Assembly: GCA_036873755.1 (NCBI GenBank)
Contig: JAVTVY010057047.1
Span: forward strand, 225,124 to 289,123
DNA length: 64,000 nucleotides
Direction of reading: 5' to 3'
Source: Hanleya hanleyi
Taxonomy: Eukaryota > Mollusca > Polyplacophora > Lepidopleurida > Hanleyidae
Position numbers and translations under genes: made by a program. Below the pieces are notes generated by a model, which ran no database searches, was not told the DNA's origin, and saw only the letters and a program-made list of their open reading frames with translations. Below, in pieces: positions 1 to 11,639 of the stretch (the first letter of the stretch is position 1; every line of letters begins with the position of its first letter).

Positions 1-245
1 AATATATCCGCGTCCATAATCCAAATTACAACACATATAAGGGAAGTGGGAAGAGGTGCCGACATACTGACTGCGTCACATGACTTCACAGAATAATCTT
101 CTGGTTAACCTATTCTAAAGCACATACCAAGAATCTAACGATTCATGATATGTGTTGTATCTCAGACCTATTCCATATTCCATATAACAGTTTTAGCACC
201 AAATTCAAAAAGACAATCATAGTATACATAAACATAGGCTAATAT
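1..245 (-). repeat. Fragments of the RT-element 3' unit and of the outer unit
   Basis: Positions 1-25 and about 165-240 match, inverted, the roughly 220-bp 3' unit of the RT element that recurs through the window. Positions 30-165 match the end of the outer unit (motif GGGAAGTGGGAAGAGGTGCC). The two families are interleaved, so this is a broken nest. Positions 246-540 hold no gene; about 466-540 resembles the 102-bp repeat seen at 1,181-1,400. Confidence 0.7.
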
Positions 246-540
246 ACAACCAACACGAAGAGGACCGTACAATGCCTACCAGTATGCTGGCTTGAGAACA
301 CGCAAGACCAGACAAAAAAGGCAGAGGATCAAGCGACAGAAACTGGACTTTGAAGTCAATATGTCCTGAATATTTAAACTGTCTAGAATATGCGGATTGT
401 TGTCACTGGATATTTATTAACTCTTGACTTATGCATAATGAGACATTCTGTGTTTGTCAAAAACATTACAAGTCTCAGAATTGTCCCTGAAGTCCCCCAA
501 GTTATGCTGTAAAACTGACAAAATCCAAGACGTAATAGTA

Positions 541-1181
541 ATATTCCAGTGGGACCTGCATATGGCGTATACATATCTCGCTTAGTAGCATTTGCTAGAT
601 CCTGTGTTAGATGTGATGATTATAATCAACGTCACAAAACATTGTTGCAGAAACTTATAAAGCAGGGCTATTCCACCAAGCGCCTCCACTCAAAGTTTCT
701 CAAATTTGGCGATACATATCGCATGCTGATAGCAAAATACGAACGTAGCGTGCAAGATCTATGGCGCTACGTTTCGTAACTTGTGTCTAATTCCGCTTAA
801 CCCGGGGCTAGGGGCCGTATGAACCCATGTACTTCAAGATCCTCATGGTACTCATATGAACAGTCACAATCAAAGCGTGACTGAGATACATCATTCTTTA
901 GATGACGACCTTACAACGAATATTATGGATTAAGAATACTGATCAGCGATACGGATTTGATATTTTTGGAACATCATGATGTCTTGCCGGCATCATTGAA
1001 AACTGTTGACCGCTTCTCTCTTGCAGGAAACAAGCCTATGTTTATGTATACTATGATTGTCTTTTTGAATTTGGTGCTAATACTGTTATATGGAATATGG
1101 AATAGGTCTTTGGATTATGGACGCGGATATTCTCTAATGGACGACGGCTGGATTATGAATGACGGACTAGACGCTTGTAAT
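541..1181 (+). mobile_element. 5'-truncated copy of the RT element
   Basis: Positions 549-779 encode the last 76 residues of the reverse-transcriptase protein (GPAYGVYISRLVAFARSC onward, ending DLWRYVS). The 3' region follows and closes with the constant terminal unit 957-1181, ending GACGCTTGTAAT. The copy starts abruptly inside the coding region, as expected of a target-primed, 5'-truncated retrocopy. The start-codon-led frame inside the terminal unit recurs in most copies, but nothing shows that it is translated. Confidence 0.8.
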
Positions 1182-1400
1182 TTGAGGGGTACCTTAGATT
1201 ATGCCGAACAATAACTAAGTCTCAGAAGTGTCTCTGAAGTCCCCAAGTTTTGCTAAAGAACTGACAAAGTCCGTGAAGTGTCTTTGAGGAGTACCTTGAA
1301 TTATGCCGAACAATAACCAAGTCTCAGAAGTTTTTCTGAAGTCCCTCATTTTTTGCTATGAAATTAACAAAGCCCATAAAGTGTCTTTGAGGAGTCCCTT
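1181..1400. repeat. Tandem repeat of about 102 bp, two copies plus part of a third
   Basis: TTTGAGGRGTACCTT recurs at 1181, 1283 and (diverged) 1386, with the shared interior motif AAGTCTCAGAAG. The array continues into degenerate AAGTGCCT-type sequence up to about 1,540. No coding potential is seen. Confidence 0.6.
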
Positions 1401-1599
1401 GGCTACTGCCTTTTTCTAATGAAGTACCTATGAAGTATGCCAGTATTTTTCTCTGTTGTTGAAGTGCCTTTTCAGCGTACTCCTCAGAGGCACTTCTAGT
1501 CTAGGCACACTTCACATGAAGTGTGGCACTTCTGGACAGTAAGGGTTAACTGGAATGGAACGTCTGCAGGCACGAATTGCGAGAACTAGTCTCGATGCA

Positions 1600-1995
1600 G
1601 ATTTCTATACTCCCAATACAAGCGTCTAGTTCGTCTTTCAACACCCAGCTGTCGTCCACTAAAGAATTTCCCCACCCGTAATCCAAATTACAAGTATCTG
1701 GTCCGTGATTCATAATTCAGCCGTCGTCCATTAAAGAATATCCGCGTCCATAATTCAAATTACAAGCGTCTAGTCCGTCACTCATAATTCAGCCGTCGTC
1801 CATTAGAGAATATCCGCGTCCATAATCCACGGACCTATTCCATATGCCATATAACAGTATTAGCACCAAATTCAGAACGACAGTCATAGTATACATAAAC
1901 ATAGGCTAGTTTCCTGCAAGAGAGAAGCGGCCAACAGTTTTCAGTGATGCCAGCAAGACATCATGATGTTCCAAAAATATCAAATCCGTATACAA
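1600..1995 (-). mobile_element. RT-element 3' units, inverted and partly tandem
   Basis: Three inverted beginnings of the terminal unit (variants of ATTACAAGCGTCTAGTCCGTC) occur in a row. Only the last continues through the whole unit to the GATATTTTTGGAACATC end near 1,980. No RT coding sequence is attached. 1,996-2,195 holds further scrambled pieces. Confidence 0.7.
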
Positions 1996-2199
1996 ATTTA
2001 CATCATATTTACAAAAGACCTAATTCTTACAATTAGCCCAGTTTTATGTATACTATGATTTATCCTTTCAATTTGGTGCTAATTTCCTGCAAGACAAGCT
2101 GTCAACAGTTTTCAATGATGCCAGCAAGACATCATGATTTTCCAAAAATATCAAACCCGTATCGCTGATCTGTATTCTTAATCTGTATGATATACGTAG

Positions 2200-2695
2200 T
2201 AAATTACAACACATTTAAGGGAAGTGGGAAGAAGTGCCGACGTACTGACAGAGCCACATGACTTCACAGTATAGTCTTCTGCTTAACCTATTCTAAAGCA
2301 CATACCAAGAATCTAACGATTCGTGATATGTGTTGTATCTCAGGTACGCTTTTATTGTACCTGTTCATGTGGATGACATGACCACACGGTCCCTAGCACC
2401 GGCATAAGCGGTATTAGATACAAATCTAGAGAGCTATGATGGAAATGCTCTGGGAATTCGTATATTGGTAATTGTTGAGCTGTGTCGCTGTGACAACTCG
2501 TATACTGGGGATTGGTGAGCTGTATCGTCGTCACATGAAAATGACGGCATTTAACACAAAAGACTAGTCTGTAAGGTCCGATGTCGACCCAGCATCTACT
2601 TCCCACAATGCCAACATATATCAAAGACCAAAAGGTCTGTACAGAGGCGGGCCTCGGGGACGAAACGTCCACCAGCAGAATCCCGCCATATATAG
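2200..2695 (-). mobile_element. Outer short repeat unit lacking the RT insertion
   Basis: Read on the minus strand this is the whole unit that at 20,262-22,025 is split by an RT element. It contains the GACGAAACGTCC-like palindromic motif, then ACAGACTAGTCT joined directly to TTTGTGTTAAATGCC, then two near-copies of a roughly 46-bp hairpin-forming repeat (GAGCTGT / ACAACTC arms), and the terminal GGGAAGTGGGAAG block. It has no open reading frame of its own, so it looks like a non-autonomous element. Confidence 0.65.
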
Positions 2696-2809
2696 GTAAA
2701 AATTACAACACAACAACTAATACTAATTACAACAATTATGTATGATTTATCTCAGTCTCGCTTTGATTGTGGCTGTTCATATAAACACTATGAGGATCTT
2801 GAAATACAA

Positions 2810-3146
2810 CAGTTCATACGGCCCCTAGCCCCCGGGTTAAGCGGAATTAGACACAAGCTACGAAACGTACCGCCATAGATCTTGCACGCTACGCTCGTAC
2901 TTTACTATCGGCATGCGATATGTATCGTCAAATTTGATAAACTTCGAGTGGAGGCGCTTGATGATATAGCCCTGTTTACAAGTTTCTGTAATAATGTTTT
3001 GTGAAGTTGATTGAAATCGTCACATTTAACTCCAGTGAAGGTGGATATATATCCTTCACTGCGTCATTTATATAGCGATTATCCATAGCAAGAAGATCGT
3101 CTATAAAGCGTTTGATGAATGAAAAGGAAGAGTAATCTCTTGTTAG
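2810..3146 (-). pseudogene. Reverse-transcriptase fragment of the RT element
   Basis: The minus strand carries pieces of the RT C-terminal half (FIDDLLAMDNRYINDAVKD, a variant of the catalytic YIDD box) followed by the element's 3' region. An internal segment of the protein is missing near 3,010-3,030, where two distant parts are fused. It is non-functional. Confidence 0.7.
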
Positions 3147-3565
3147 AATGAATTGGCTTCCTTTTCGAAAATATGTAAAATTTAACAGATCCATCCAAAT
3201 TGACAAAACATTGCATGGCCTGTCGCCTCCTCATTTAAGGGACCTAAGATATACACAAACACATTCATTGTATATGCCAGCACATAGAACACAACTTTTC
3301 TTAAAGTGCTTTTCGTACAGCGGTCCCAAAATTTAGAATGAAATTCCCGTCGAAATAAGAAAATCCAGCAGCTTTCAAATGTTTAAATCCACACTCAGGC
3401 AGCATATGCTCGGAGCCTAGATAGTTAGTATTAGTTATTTCAGATATGCATATTTACAAATTTTTATTATATATGTAAACAAATTATTATTTCCTATCTG
3501 TATATATTTGTAAGAATGTAATATCGACTACAAATAAAGCCATTTATTATTATTTTAACCCTAAA
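3125..3565 (+). mobile_element. CR1/L2-like LINE 3' end
   Basis: Conceptual translation from about 3,148 gives the standard C-terminal tail of CR1/L2-type LINE ORF2: NWLPFRKYVKF, then LHGLSPPHL, then a RT-type arginine motif and a degenerate NEIPVEIRKSSS. The non-coding tail ends in AATAAAGCC followed by a TTATTATTATTT repeat, the usual 3' microsatellite. The EN and RT domains are absent, so this is a 5'-truncated dead copy. It abuts an inverted RT-element fragment. Confidence 0.7.
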
Positions 3566-3839
3566 TTCTCTCTCTCCCTTTATTTTCATTATTATATATA
3601 AGGCTGCTGTGGAAATGGCTTTGTCACATATACGCGGTAGGTCAGTCAATGGGCAGGCAAGTTTACCTGGAGATTATTGGTTGTATTATATGAAGTGGAC
3701 TGTTCTTAGTCACTTCGAGGTCTGGTCAAAATGGGTTTAATAGACACAGTCCATTACAGGGTATATTCGTTAGTTAGTTCAAATGGTAAAATGGGAGGAA
3801 CTTGGAAGAACATCTAGACAATTCTAGTTTCTGTAAAGG

Positions 3840-4125
3840 TTTACTGAACGAGACGGATTCTAGATGTCTTCGAGATCAAGCAATACATTTCTCGGCCGAA
3901 ATCTGGAGAGCAGAAACCGGAACGCGTTTTCTTCTGAACGGAAGGTTCCGGTTTCTTGGGTCGATATGAACTTGTCTGATAATCTCGATGTGATTTTGAG
4001 AGGGATTTTACTGACATCGGACGGACTTGCACTTAGAGATGAACCCATGACAAAAAAACCCGGCAGAATATTTATCATACGAGACGAGATATTTATCGAT
4101 ATCACTCCATAATCGAGCTATCTTT
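3840..4125. repeat. Unclassified dispersed repeat, copy 1
   Basis: About 280 bp containing GAGATATTTATCGATATCA. Related copies lie at about 12,590-12,850 and, inverted, at about 23,310-23,510. Short open frames exist on both strands but are not conserved between copies, so I do not call them genes. 3,566-3,839 shows nothing recognisable. Confidence 0.5.
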
Positions 4126-4126
4126 G

Positions 4127-4522
4127 GCTATTCCGCTTAACCCGGGGCTAGGGGCCGTATGAACCCATGTACTTCAAGATCCTCAAGGTACTCATATGAA
4201 CAGTCACAATCAAAGCGTGACTGAGATACATCTTTTTTTTAGATGACGACTCTATAACGAATATTATGGATTAAGAATACTGATCAGCGATACGGATTTG
4301 ATATTTTTGGAACATCATGATGTCTTGCCGGCATCATTGAAAACTGTTGACCGCTTCTCTCTTGCAGGAAACAAGCCTATGTTTATGTATACTATGATTG
4401 TCTTTTTGAATTTGGTGCTAATACTGTTATGTGGAAAATGGAATAGGTCTTTGGATTATGGACGCGGATATTCTCTAATGGACGACGGCTGGATTATGAA
4501 TGACGGACTAGACGCTTGTAAT
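4127..4522 (+). mobile_element. RT-element 3' region copy
   Basis: Starts at the 3'-flank motif TTCCGCTTAACCCGGGGCTA and runs through the terminal unit to GACGCTTGTAAT. There is no RT coding sequence, so truncation fell just after the stop codon. The right flank differs from all other copies, confirming a true 3' boundary. Confidence 0.8.
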
Positions 4523-5290
4523 TCTTTTCGTAACAGAAGATAGAGGACTCCCATCGTTCCTGATCGGCAATGAGAGAAATCCAAGGCAAAGTTGGATCTC
4601 GGACGTCCAGAAGATCAGAGCACTGGAGGCTGGTCCTCCTGGAGATAACTATGGCTACATGTAGCATGTATCCTTGCCAGCTGTACTGGTTCTCTTCGAA
4701 ACGGTATTACAACTCAATGAGTTATTGTTTGGATGGTCCAGCGACAATGGCACGTACACCTATTCATGTCCATAATGAGTGATTAACTTTTATTCCGTCG
4801 TGAATGAAATTTACTTCAGCGAAGACTACTTAAACCGTATCGTATTCTCTGGAGTGGGAAGTTGACATCCGTCAATAATGCACAGCAATATCATTGTACA
4901 GCTACTTAAGCTACCCCAAAGGAACAAATGACTGCAGCATTCTATGGCATAGTGAACTGTTCTACTAATTACATCTTGTCAAGTTGGCAATCTTCCACTC
5001 ATGCGCTATATTGCCAAGGCGTTAAAACTCGGAGAAACATTTTCATAATAGATTGCTCTCCCGAGGACAAATCGCTCCACTACCGTTGGCGAGACATATC
5101 CGATATATTGTGTCCCTTCCACCTTGATTGCGGGCCAAAGTAAAAAATACTGAGAATTAATGTGAAATATATGTGATATGTGGAAATGTAAGAATTATTT
5201 ACTGCAAGTAGAAGTGAGATCGGTTAATCCCCATATATAGTTGAAGAATACCCTTGTTGTTTTCTGGTGAAAGAAAAAAATTACAGATCA
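4523..5290. repeat. Unclassified repeat family A, copy 1
   Basis: Closely related to 13,880-14,820: shared landmarks include GAGAAATCCRMKGCAAAGTT, the TCTCTGGAGTGG block and CAGCAATATCATTGTACA. Small open frames (for example 4,928-5,143) are disrupted in the second copy. No protein family is recognised. Confidence 0.5.
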
Positions 5291-5315
5291 CATCACCATC
5301 TTGATTATTCTGCAA

Positions 5316-5626
5316 TTACATGACTGCAGATTTGATCAACAGATTGATGTTTTGTCGGTTGCCTAGTGACGTTGGCATCAAAGGTAATACGAATACTGAG
5401 GCTGATAGAATGGCTAAGGCAGCCCTACATAATGAGGTTGATCCTGTTGGAATCCCATATAGCAATTTCAGACCCTCTATCTGTATGTGAGAAAGCTGTT
5501 CCAATCATTATGAGATACTGTAAATAATAACAAACTTCAAGAGTTGAAAAAATGTAGGCTATACTCATCTGAACAGCCGGAAGCGTTTCGATGAAGCCAG
5601 CACCAGGCGACGTAGAATCGGCTGTG
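5316..5626 (+). pseudogene. LINE RNase H C-terminal fragment
   Basis: Broken frames encode the end of a LINE RNase H domain (a degenerate form of PSDVGIKGN.EADRMAKAAL) and the linker that follows it. The same LINE appears at 11,640-12,480 and 17,905-22,740. It is cut at about 5,626 by an RT-element insertion and resumes at 6,201. Confidence 0.65.
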
Positions 5627-6200
5627 TTAAATGTGACGATTTTAATCGACGTCACAAAACATTGTTACAGAAACTTATAAAACAGGGCTATTCCACCAAG
5701 CGCCTTCACTCAAAGTTTCTCAAATTTGGCGATACATATCGCATGCTGATAGCAAAATACGAACGTAGCGTGCAAGATCTATGGCGCTACGTTTCGTAAC
5801 TTGTGTCTAATTCCGCTTAACCCGGGGCTAGGGGCCGTATGAACCATGTACTTCAAGATCCTCATGGTACTCATATGAACAGACACAATCAAAGCGTGAC
5901 TGAGACACATCATTCTTTAGATGACGACTTTACAACGAATATTATGGATTAAGAATACTGATCAGCGATACGGATTTGATATTTTTGGAACTTCATGATG
6001 TCTTGCCGGCATCATTGAAAACTGTTGACCGCTTCTCTCTTGCAGGAAACAAGCCTATGTTTATGTATACTATGATTGTCGTTTTGAATTTGGTGCTAAT
6101 ACTGTTATATGGAATATGGAATAGGTCTTTGGATTATGGACGCGGATATTCTCTAATGGACGACGGCTGGATAATGAATGACGGACTAGACGCTTGTAAT
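5627..6200 (+). mobile_element. RT element inserted in a LINE tail
   Basis: Carries the last roughly 60 residues of the RT protein (5,627-5,800), the 3' region and the complete terminal unit ending GCTTGTAAT at 6,200. LINE sequence reading TAGAATCGGC on the left resumes with ACACGATTAACTCACG on the right, so the LINE was there first. Confidence 0.75.
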
Positions 6201-6445
6201 ACACGATTAACTCACGAACATTTACTAAAAATAAGAGCCAGTCCCAAGGTGTATTCCATGCCATGAAGATCTCACAGTGAAACATATTCTTATCGACTGT
6301 ATAGAGTTTAAGATTGTAAGAGATTCTTTTTATCGAGCAACTACTTTAGAAAATCTTTTTAGTCGGGTGACAGAAGACTGTATCTTATGTAATTTGAGGG
6401 AAATCATTTTGTTGCAAGTTATTAATTCTCTCTCTCTCTCTCTTT
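6201..6445 (+). mobile_element. LINE ORF2 tail and 3' end
   Basis: Continuation of the interrupted LINE: the TRLTHEHLLK zinc-knuckle region of ORF2 (degenerate), then a 3' UTR ending in a CT-rich repeat. Frames are broken. Confidence 0.65.
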
Positions 6446-6507
6446 AAAATAGTTCTACCCTATCTGAATTTGACCATACGTAAGTTGATACTGTCACTTT
6501 CTTACAG

Positions 6508-6735
6508 TACGGCGCATCACGTTGGGCACACCGGTTCTCGTCAGATCACCGAAGTTAAGCAGCGTTGTGCTCGGTCAATACTTGGATGGGTGACCGGGTG
6601 CTGTACCGGCTGGGCTGATCAGTGTCCAGAATAATAGGAACTGTGGACACTCTCGTGTTCTGGCACATGTAGGCACCGTCGTGATATGACTGAAACAATG
6701 TTGAAAACGACGTTAAATCCTACTCACTCACTCGC
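6508..6735 (+). mobile_element. 5S rRNA-derived SINE (SINE3 type)
   Basis: The first roughly 105 bp are clearly derived from 5S rRNA: TCACCGAAGTTAAGCAGCG (box A region) and TACTTGGATGGGTGACCG (box C region) stand at 5S-like spacing. The body then changes to a tail with AAAACGACGTTAAATCC and ACTCACTCACTC, the type of 3' end shared with LINEs of this genome. The insert is flanked by a perfect 14-bp target-site duplication, TCACTTTCTTACAG, at 6,494-6,507 and 6,736-6,749. The lack of internal decay suggests a fairly young insertion. Confidence 0.88.
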
Positions 6736-6749
6736 TCACTTTCTTACAG

Positions 6750-7429
6750 GCGGCCATGATGAAGATTCTACGCTGGGTGAAGTTGGACAGAGAAACTGGA
6801 ATGATGTCATTATTTTTTGTTATATACATGTCTAGTTTAACAGCGTTCATAGTCATCGACAAGCGTCAGATCCAGTATCCAGTAGCCATCCGTCGTAGTT
6901 AAGAAACACCTGCGCCCCTGATCGGAGGATCCTAACCCAAGGCACGTAGTCAAGACTTAAAGATGTTCATATCATCTAATTAGTGTATCACTAAATAGTA
7001 TTTTTTTTTCTAGAGTACAATGTATAACAACGAGGCCTTGACTGCGCTGTTCACGTAACACCATCAATATCTTTCACATAATGGTATTACAACGACCCAT
7101 AGCCCATGATAAAGCGATAACTTATTAAACGTAGCGCAGTGGTCAACTTACTGTATAGACATAGTCAGGACTCAATATATGTCAGGAGTCAATGTATCCG
7201 ACGTCCGAATGTGATAGTGAAATCAACAATTTCCTAAAGTTGATGTTTTGAACTCAACATTTGGAGGCGTTTCCAAATCTATATTTGCAATTAGTCTTCT
7301 TCTGTATGGTGGGTTTACTCTAATATAAATAGCACATAGAAGATGAGTATTCTTCATCAGCAGGAACCGGATGTAATCTTCAGACTGAGTCATTCGCGGA
7401 TGTAATTTCTTCTCTGTGAATTTGATGCT
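6750..7429. other. No gene seen; repeat family B flank
   Basis: About 6,440-6,900 (outside the SINE) is related to 14,815-15,040 (shared GTGAAGTTGGACAGAGAA and GACAAGCGTCAGAT). 6,900-7,429 contains nothing I recognise. Confidence 0.4.
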
Positions 7430-7822
7430 GGGTCGACATCGGGCCTTACAGGCTATTCTTTTGTGTTAAATGCCGTCATTTTCATCTGACGACGATACAG
7501 CTCACCAATTCCCAGTGTATGAGTTGTCACAGCGAAACAGCTCACCAATTACCAATATACGAGTTGTCAGAGCTTTTCCATCATAGCTCTCTAGATTTGT
7601 ATCTAATACCGCTTATGCCGGTGCTAGGGGCCGTGTGGTCATATCATCCAAGTTGCCACATGAACAGGTACAATAAAAGCGTACCTGAGATACAACACAT
7701 ATCACGAATCGTTAGATCCTTGGTATGTGCTTTAGAATAGGTTAACCGGAAGACTATACTGTGAAGTCATGTGGCTCTGTCAGTATGTCGGCACCTCTTC
7801 CCACTTCCCTTATATGTGTTCT
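7430..7822 (+). mobile_element. Outer short repeat unit, plus-strand copy
   Basis: Same family as 2,200-2,695, lacking the RT insertion: GGGTCGACATCGGGCCTTACAG, then TTTGTGTTAAATGCC, then two tandem hairpin repeats (7,495-7,575) and the terminal CCACTTCCCTTATATGTG block. Confidence 0.65.
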
Positions 7823-8690
7823 AATTTTGATTATTTCTGGGGTTTGAAGCTGGTGTTATTCTAGATTTTTCTGTAATATTTATTTTTCGTGAACGTTTTT
7901 GGGATCTTTGCATGGTGAAATTTTCAGTTGATTCTTTAGATTTTCGCTGTTCACGGCAGTTTTTTTGTCTTGGCCAGCCCATTTTCCTGTGTAGATAGGT
8001 GGCACTGCAGTTGTCATACGGGGAATTTAAGTCTTCGAAAAAACGCCAGCTATTTGTAAAACTGTTTACGACTGTTTTTTCTGTTGGTTTGTTCGAATTA
8101 ATCTTTCTGGAGCTCCCTAAGTGGGAGTTTTGTTGTAAGGCTCCCTAGGTGGGAGTCTATACTACTTTTTGTTCTTCTCTCTAGTGCTATGGCAAACAAA
8201 CTGTTTGAGAGACCACTGAGCCTACAACTTTTGGGACTGAATGCTGCTAAGCCGATTAATATTTCGCTCACCAAAGATGATACCAGCAATGAGCTACCCT
8301 TGGTAGATGAAAGAGGAGATGGAGATAAAGATATTAGTTCTACACCTGTGCATTCTGGTGGTAACTTGAAATTCACCCCAGATGCTGATGTGATTACTGA
8401 GCTCACCAAAGAAGATGCCAGGATTGATGCCAGGATTTGGGAGAGGCGTTGAGATAGGCTAAGCCTGTTCGCCAATCCCAATTGACCTTTTGTGAATAAA
8501 TAAATTGTTCAAACCATGCCAGGATTGAACTACCCTCGGTAGATGAGAAAGGAACTGAAGATGGAGATATTAGTTCTATTTCCGAAACAGATACGCCTTC
8601 TATTTCCTAGTCATATTTAATAGACTTTGGGTTAGCTGAAATATTCCTGAAAGCGACGTTAAACCTTAATTATCTCTTTCATTGTAAGAT
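7823..8690 (+). mobile_element. Possible internally deleted LINE: leader, ORF1-like start and 3' tail
   Basis: A 5'-leader-like stretch precedes an ATG-led frame at 8,189-8,452 (87 residues, starting MANKLFERPLSLQLLGLN, acidic and without recognised domain). A segment around 8,515-8,610 is an imperfect duplication of the frame's interior (acidic GDGDKDISS-like coding). The copy ends in GCGACGTTAAACCTTAATT, the 3' motif of the RT+RNase H LINE. My reading is a LINE reduced to its two ends; the ORF1 assignment is inference, as I recognise no RRM or zinc knuckle. Confidence 0.35.
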
Positions 8691-8950
8691 ATTCTTTTTA
8701 TCAAGCAGCTACTTTAGAAGGTCTTTTTAGTCGGGTAAAAGAAGTACTTTTAACTGTATTTTAGGTTATTTGAACAAAATCGGTTTGTTGCATGAGTTTT
8801 AATGTATATGCATGTTTCTTGGTGTGTTGTGTTGCTTACTTCTGACTTGCTGGGTTGTTGACTTGTTTTTGTGAGAACAATTCGAATTTTGTTTGATCGT
8901 CGCTATATAGCTGAACGCGATAGTAAACCTTAATTCTCTCTCTCTCTCTC
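8691..8950 (+). mobile_element. LINE 3' end copy
   Basis: Matches the tail of the RT+RNase H LINE (ATTCTTTTTATCAAGCAGCT, then GATCGTCGCTATATAGCTGA, then CTCTCTCTC). Coding content is degenerate. 8,951-9,363 shows no gene. Confidence 0.6.
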
Positions 8951-9363
8951 AGTGGAAATACATAATTATAATTGAACATTATATGAATAATTACACTCGT
9001 AGAAAAACATGATGTTCTCTCTTGATCCGAGAAAACATTTCTAAATGAACTGACTCTATCCGAATCTGAGCATGTTGTGTTAGGTAATGTTGTATAAGTT
9101 AGAGACTCAATGACAATAGAAAGAGATACCCCAATGGGAAAGTTTGTATGCTCATCTACTCTTGACAAATTCACTGAATTTGAAAGTGATCAATGTGATA
9201 CTGTTTCAGATGTAAAAGTTGAAATTGGAATGTAAATATCGGACAATAAGAATATTGAGTATATGGCATGCTAGTCAGTATCAGTGTTGTGGTCAGTTAA
9301 ATGGTGACTCATGTGATGTGCGTATGTCACTGCCTTCAGCATGTTGCCGGCTGTCCGTCGCAG

Positions 9364-10155
9364 ATTACAAGCGTCTAGTCCGTCATTCATAATCCAGCCG
9401 TCGTCCATTAGAGAATATCCGCGTCCATAATCCAAAGACCTATTCCATTTTCCATATAACAGTATTAGCACCAAATTCAAAAAGACAATCATAGTATACA
9501 TAAACATAGGCTTGTTTTCTGCAAGAGAGAAGCGGTCAACAGTTTTCAATGATGCCGGCAAGACATCATGATGTTCCAAAAATATCAAATCCGTATCGCT
9601 GATCAGTATTCTTAATCCATAATATTCGTTATAGAGTCGTCATCTAAAAAATGATGTATCTCAGTCACGCTTTGATTGTGACTGTTTATATGAGCACCAT
9701 GAGGATCTTGAAGTACATGGGTTCATACGGCCCCTAGCCCCGGGTTAAGCGGAATTAGACACAAGTTACGAAACGTAGCGCCATAGATCTTGCACGCTAC
9801 GTTCGTATTTTGCTATCAGCATGCGATATGTATCGCCAAATTTGAGAAACTTTGAGTGTAGGCGCTTGGTGGAATAGCCCTGTTTTTTAAGTTTCTGCAC
9901 CAATGTGTGGTGACGTTGCTTAAAATCGTCACATTTAACACAGGATCTAGCAAATGCTACCAAGCGAGATATGTATACGCCATATGCAGGTCCCACTGGA
10001 ATATTACTGTCCAGAAAGGGATAGTTTACGATGTCGAAATTGTAATCATCTCTTTTGTCATAAAGTCGACGAGAGAGAATGCCCGCTTCATTTTTATAGA
10101 GATATAGATCTAAATATGATGTGCCTGTAGGGCTATCTGTAGTTTCCTTCAAATC
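9364..10155 (-). mobile_element. 5'-truncated copy of the RT element
   Basis: The minus strand encodes 128 clean residues of RT (9,766-10,152: thumb region from KETTDSPTGTSYLDLYLY to the DLWRYVS end), then the 3' region and terminal unit, closing at ATTACAAGCG (9,364). Truncation falls just downstream of the catalytic YIDD box. The open frame shows little decay, so the family was active not long ago. Confidence 0.8.
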
Positions 10156-10299
10156 ATGAGATCCTGGACTAACTGAATGAAAAATTAAAGCATGGGAATA
10201 ATAAACGAGATAAACGGCGCTCGAATTTATACACAGAATATGAGCGATAGATGCCGATTATCTTCTACCTGCCCTCGTCCCTCGAAATCTCAAACGTCC

Positions 10300-11440
10300 A
10301 TTAATAATCAAAATACCTGTGATGCTATTAGCTATTAGCATCAGAACAGGAGCAGGTATAACATGCAAATATAGATCTAAAAAAACTAGTTCCTTGCCAA
10401 AGACAAGCCGTCAGCAGTTTCCAATGACACCAGCAATACATTTCGATGTTTCTGTTGTACAGTTTGTACTTATTCAGCCTTTGACGGTGGCGGGATGAAG
10501 ATCTCGCGTTACACGGTGTTCATATGGCCTTCAGTAATATCTATTGCCGAATTTGTAGGAAAAAATGTGTCGAGGGCACTAGATAGAAAAAATATCATCT
10601 GCCTAAGCAATGTCACTATTTAAAAAAATTATATTAAAACAATTCATTGCGTGTTCAACCATTCATATTGCACCTGGTCACAGCTGTTCACCTCTCGCTA
10701 TCTATTTAGCGATAAAGCTAGCTGACGATGCCTGGACAAAGGTTACCCCAGTGTATCTTATAAACGATCATTTGAGATACTGGATTTTCCAATCATGCCA
10801 GGAATATAAAGGTTTCAGGAATCAAAGAATACATTCTTATCTAAATGTTGCTGCCAGGGAAAAGACCAGTATTTGCGTCTTTAGAAACAGATTTGAAGGT
10901 CATCGAATAATCAAATCAACAGAATAAAGGGAGCCTTCATCCATGTGTGGCATTGAAGGAAGATATTTACACTGTGGTTATCAATGTACCCTTGCATATC
11001 ACCTACCCTAATTGCTTTTCAGGATTTCGATGTTATTGTATTGTGTACAAAAGTTTGGAGCTGGATAAGCTCTGATTGTAAGATATCTCAAAGACTCGCA
11101 TATCGTTCTCGAGCCGTGCAGCCATAATAGCTTCTATAGATTTTTAAAGGTTACCATATCCTTCGGAACTACATCAACTGAAGCAAATAACCTGACCGGA
11201 AAATTCGTTATGTTTTTCATTGCATCCCTCTGTGGAAACCTGGAGCGTAGAGCCTCACAAAGACCGAAGCGCATCTTAGACATATTATTTGCTTCTTGAT
11301 TCATGTAACACGAAGTGTCGTTTTGGCTATACTCGCCTTTGTTCACCAAAAGTACATGTATGTATAGCCATACCTGAGCGAAGCAGTGTTCTTCCTTGAA
11401 GATAGAGTACGGTTTCGCCATTTGATATACCTAGTTTGAT
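10300..11440. repeat. Long direct repeat, copy 1
   Basis: About 1.1 kb recurs at 12,880-13,815 with high similarity (shared GATGCTATTAGCT, AGATCTAAAAAAACTAGTTC, CAAAAGTTTGGAGCTGGATA). The second copy lacks about 100 bp around 10,720-10,815. No conserved frame: the 105-residue frame at 10,610-10,927 is broken in copy 2. Confidence 0.6.
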
Positions 11441-11639
11441 ATAAATGACCATTTCCCTGTTAAGCTTGTCTATACGGATGTAAGACACAACTGGAGGGTT
11501 AGTGTCAAATCAAGGTGTCCGCGGACCTAATTTGTACCAGCACGTATCATTAACTTGCGATAAGACTCTAATACCATATCTTCGGGTTAACTGATATCGT
11601 CTGAGCTTAGAGTATAGCATTAACATGGGATTTTGCGTG

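Noticed and set aside
2640..2675. Hammerhead ribozyme (GACGAAAC motif, as in Penelope-like elements)
   Set aside because: The GAAAC part is present, but I could not find the CTGANGA core at the right distance or the three stems.
6508..6620. Functional 5S rRNA gene
   Set aside because: Diverged 5S sequence, missing part of the 3' half, joined to a LINE-like tail and flanked by a target-site duplication: a SINE.
8098..8481. Minus-strand frame of 127 residues
   Set aside because: Opposite the plus-strand MANKLFE frame, which has an ATG in a LINE-like leader context; neither is certain, but the minus one has no support.
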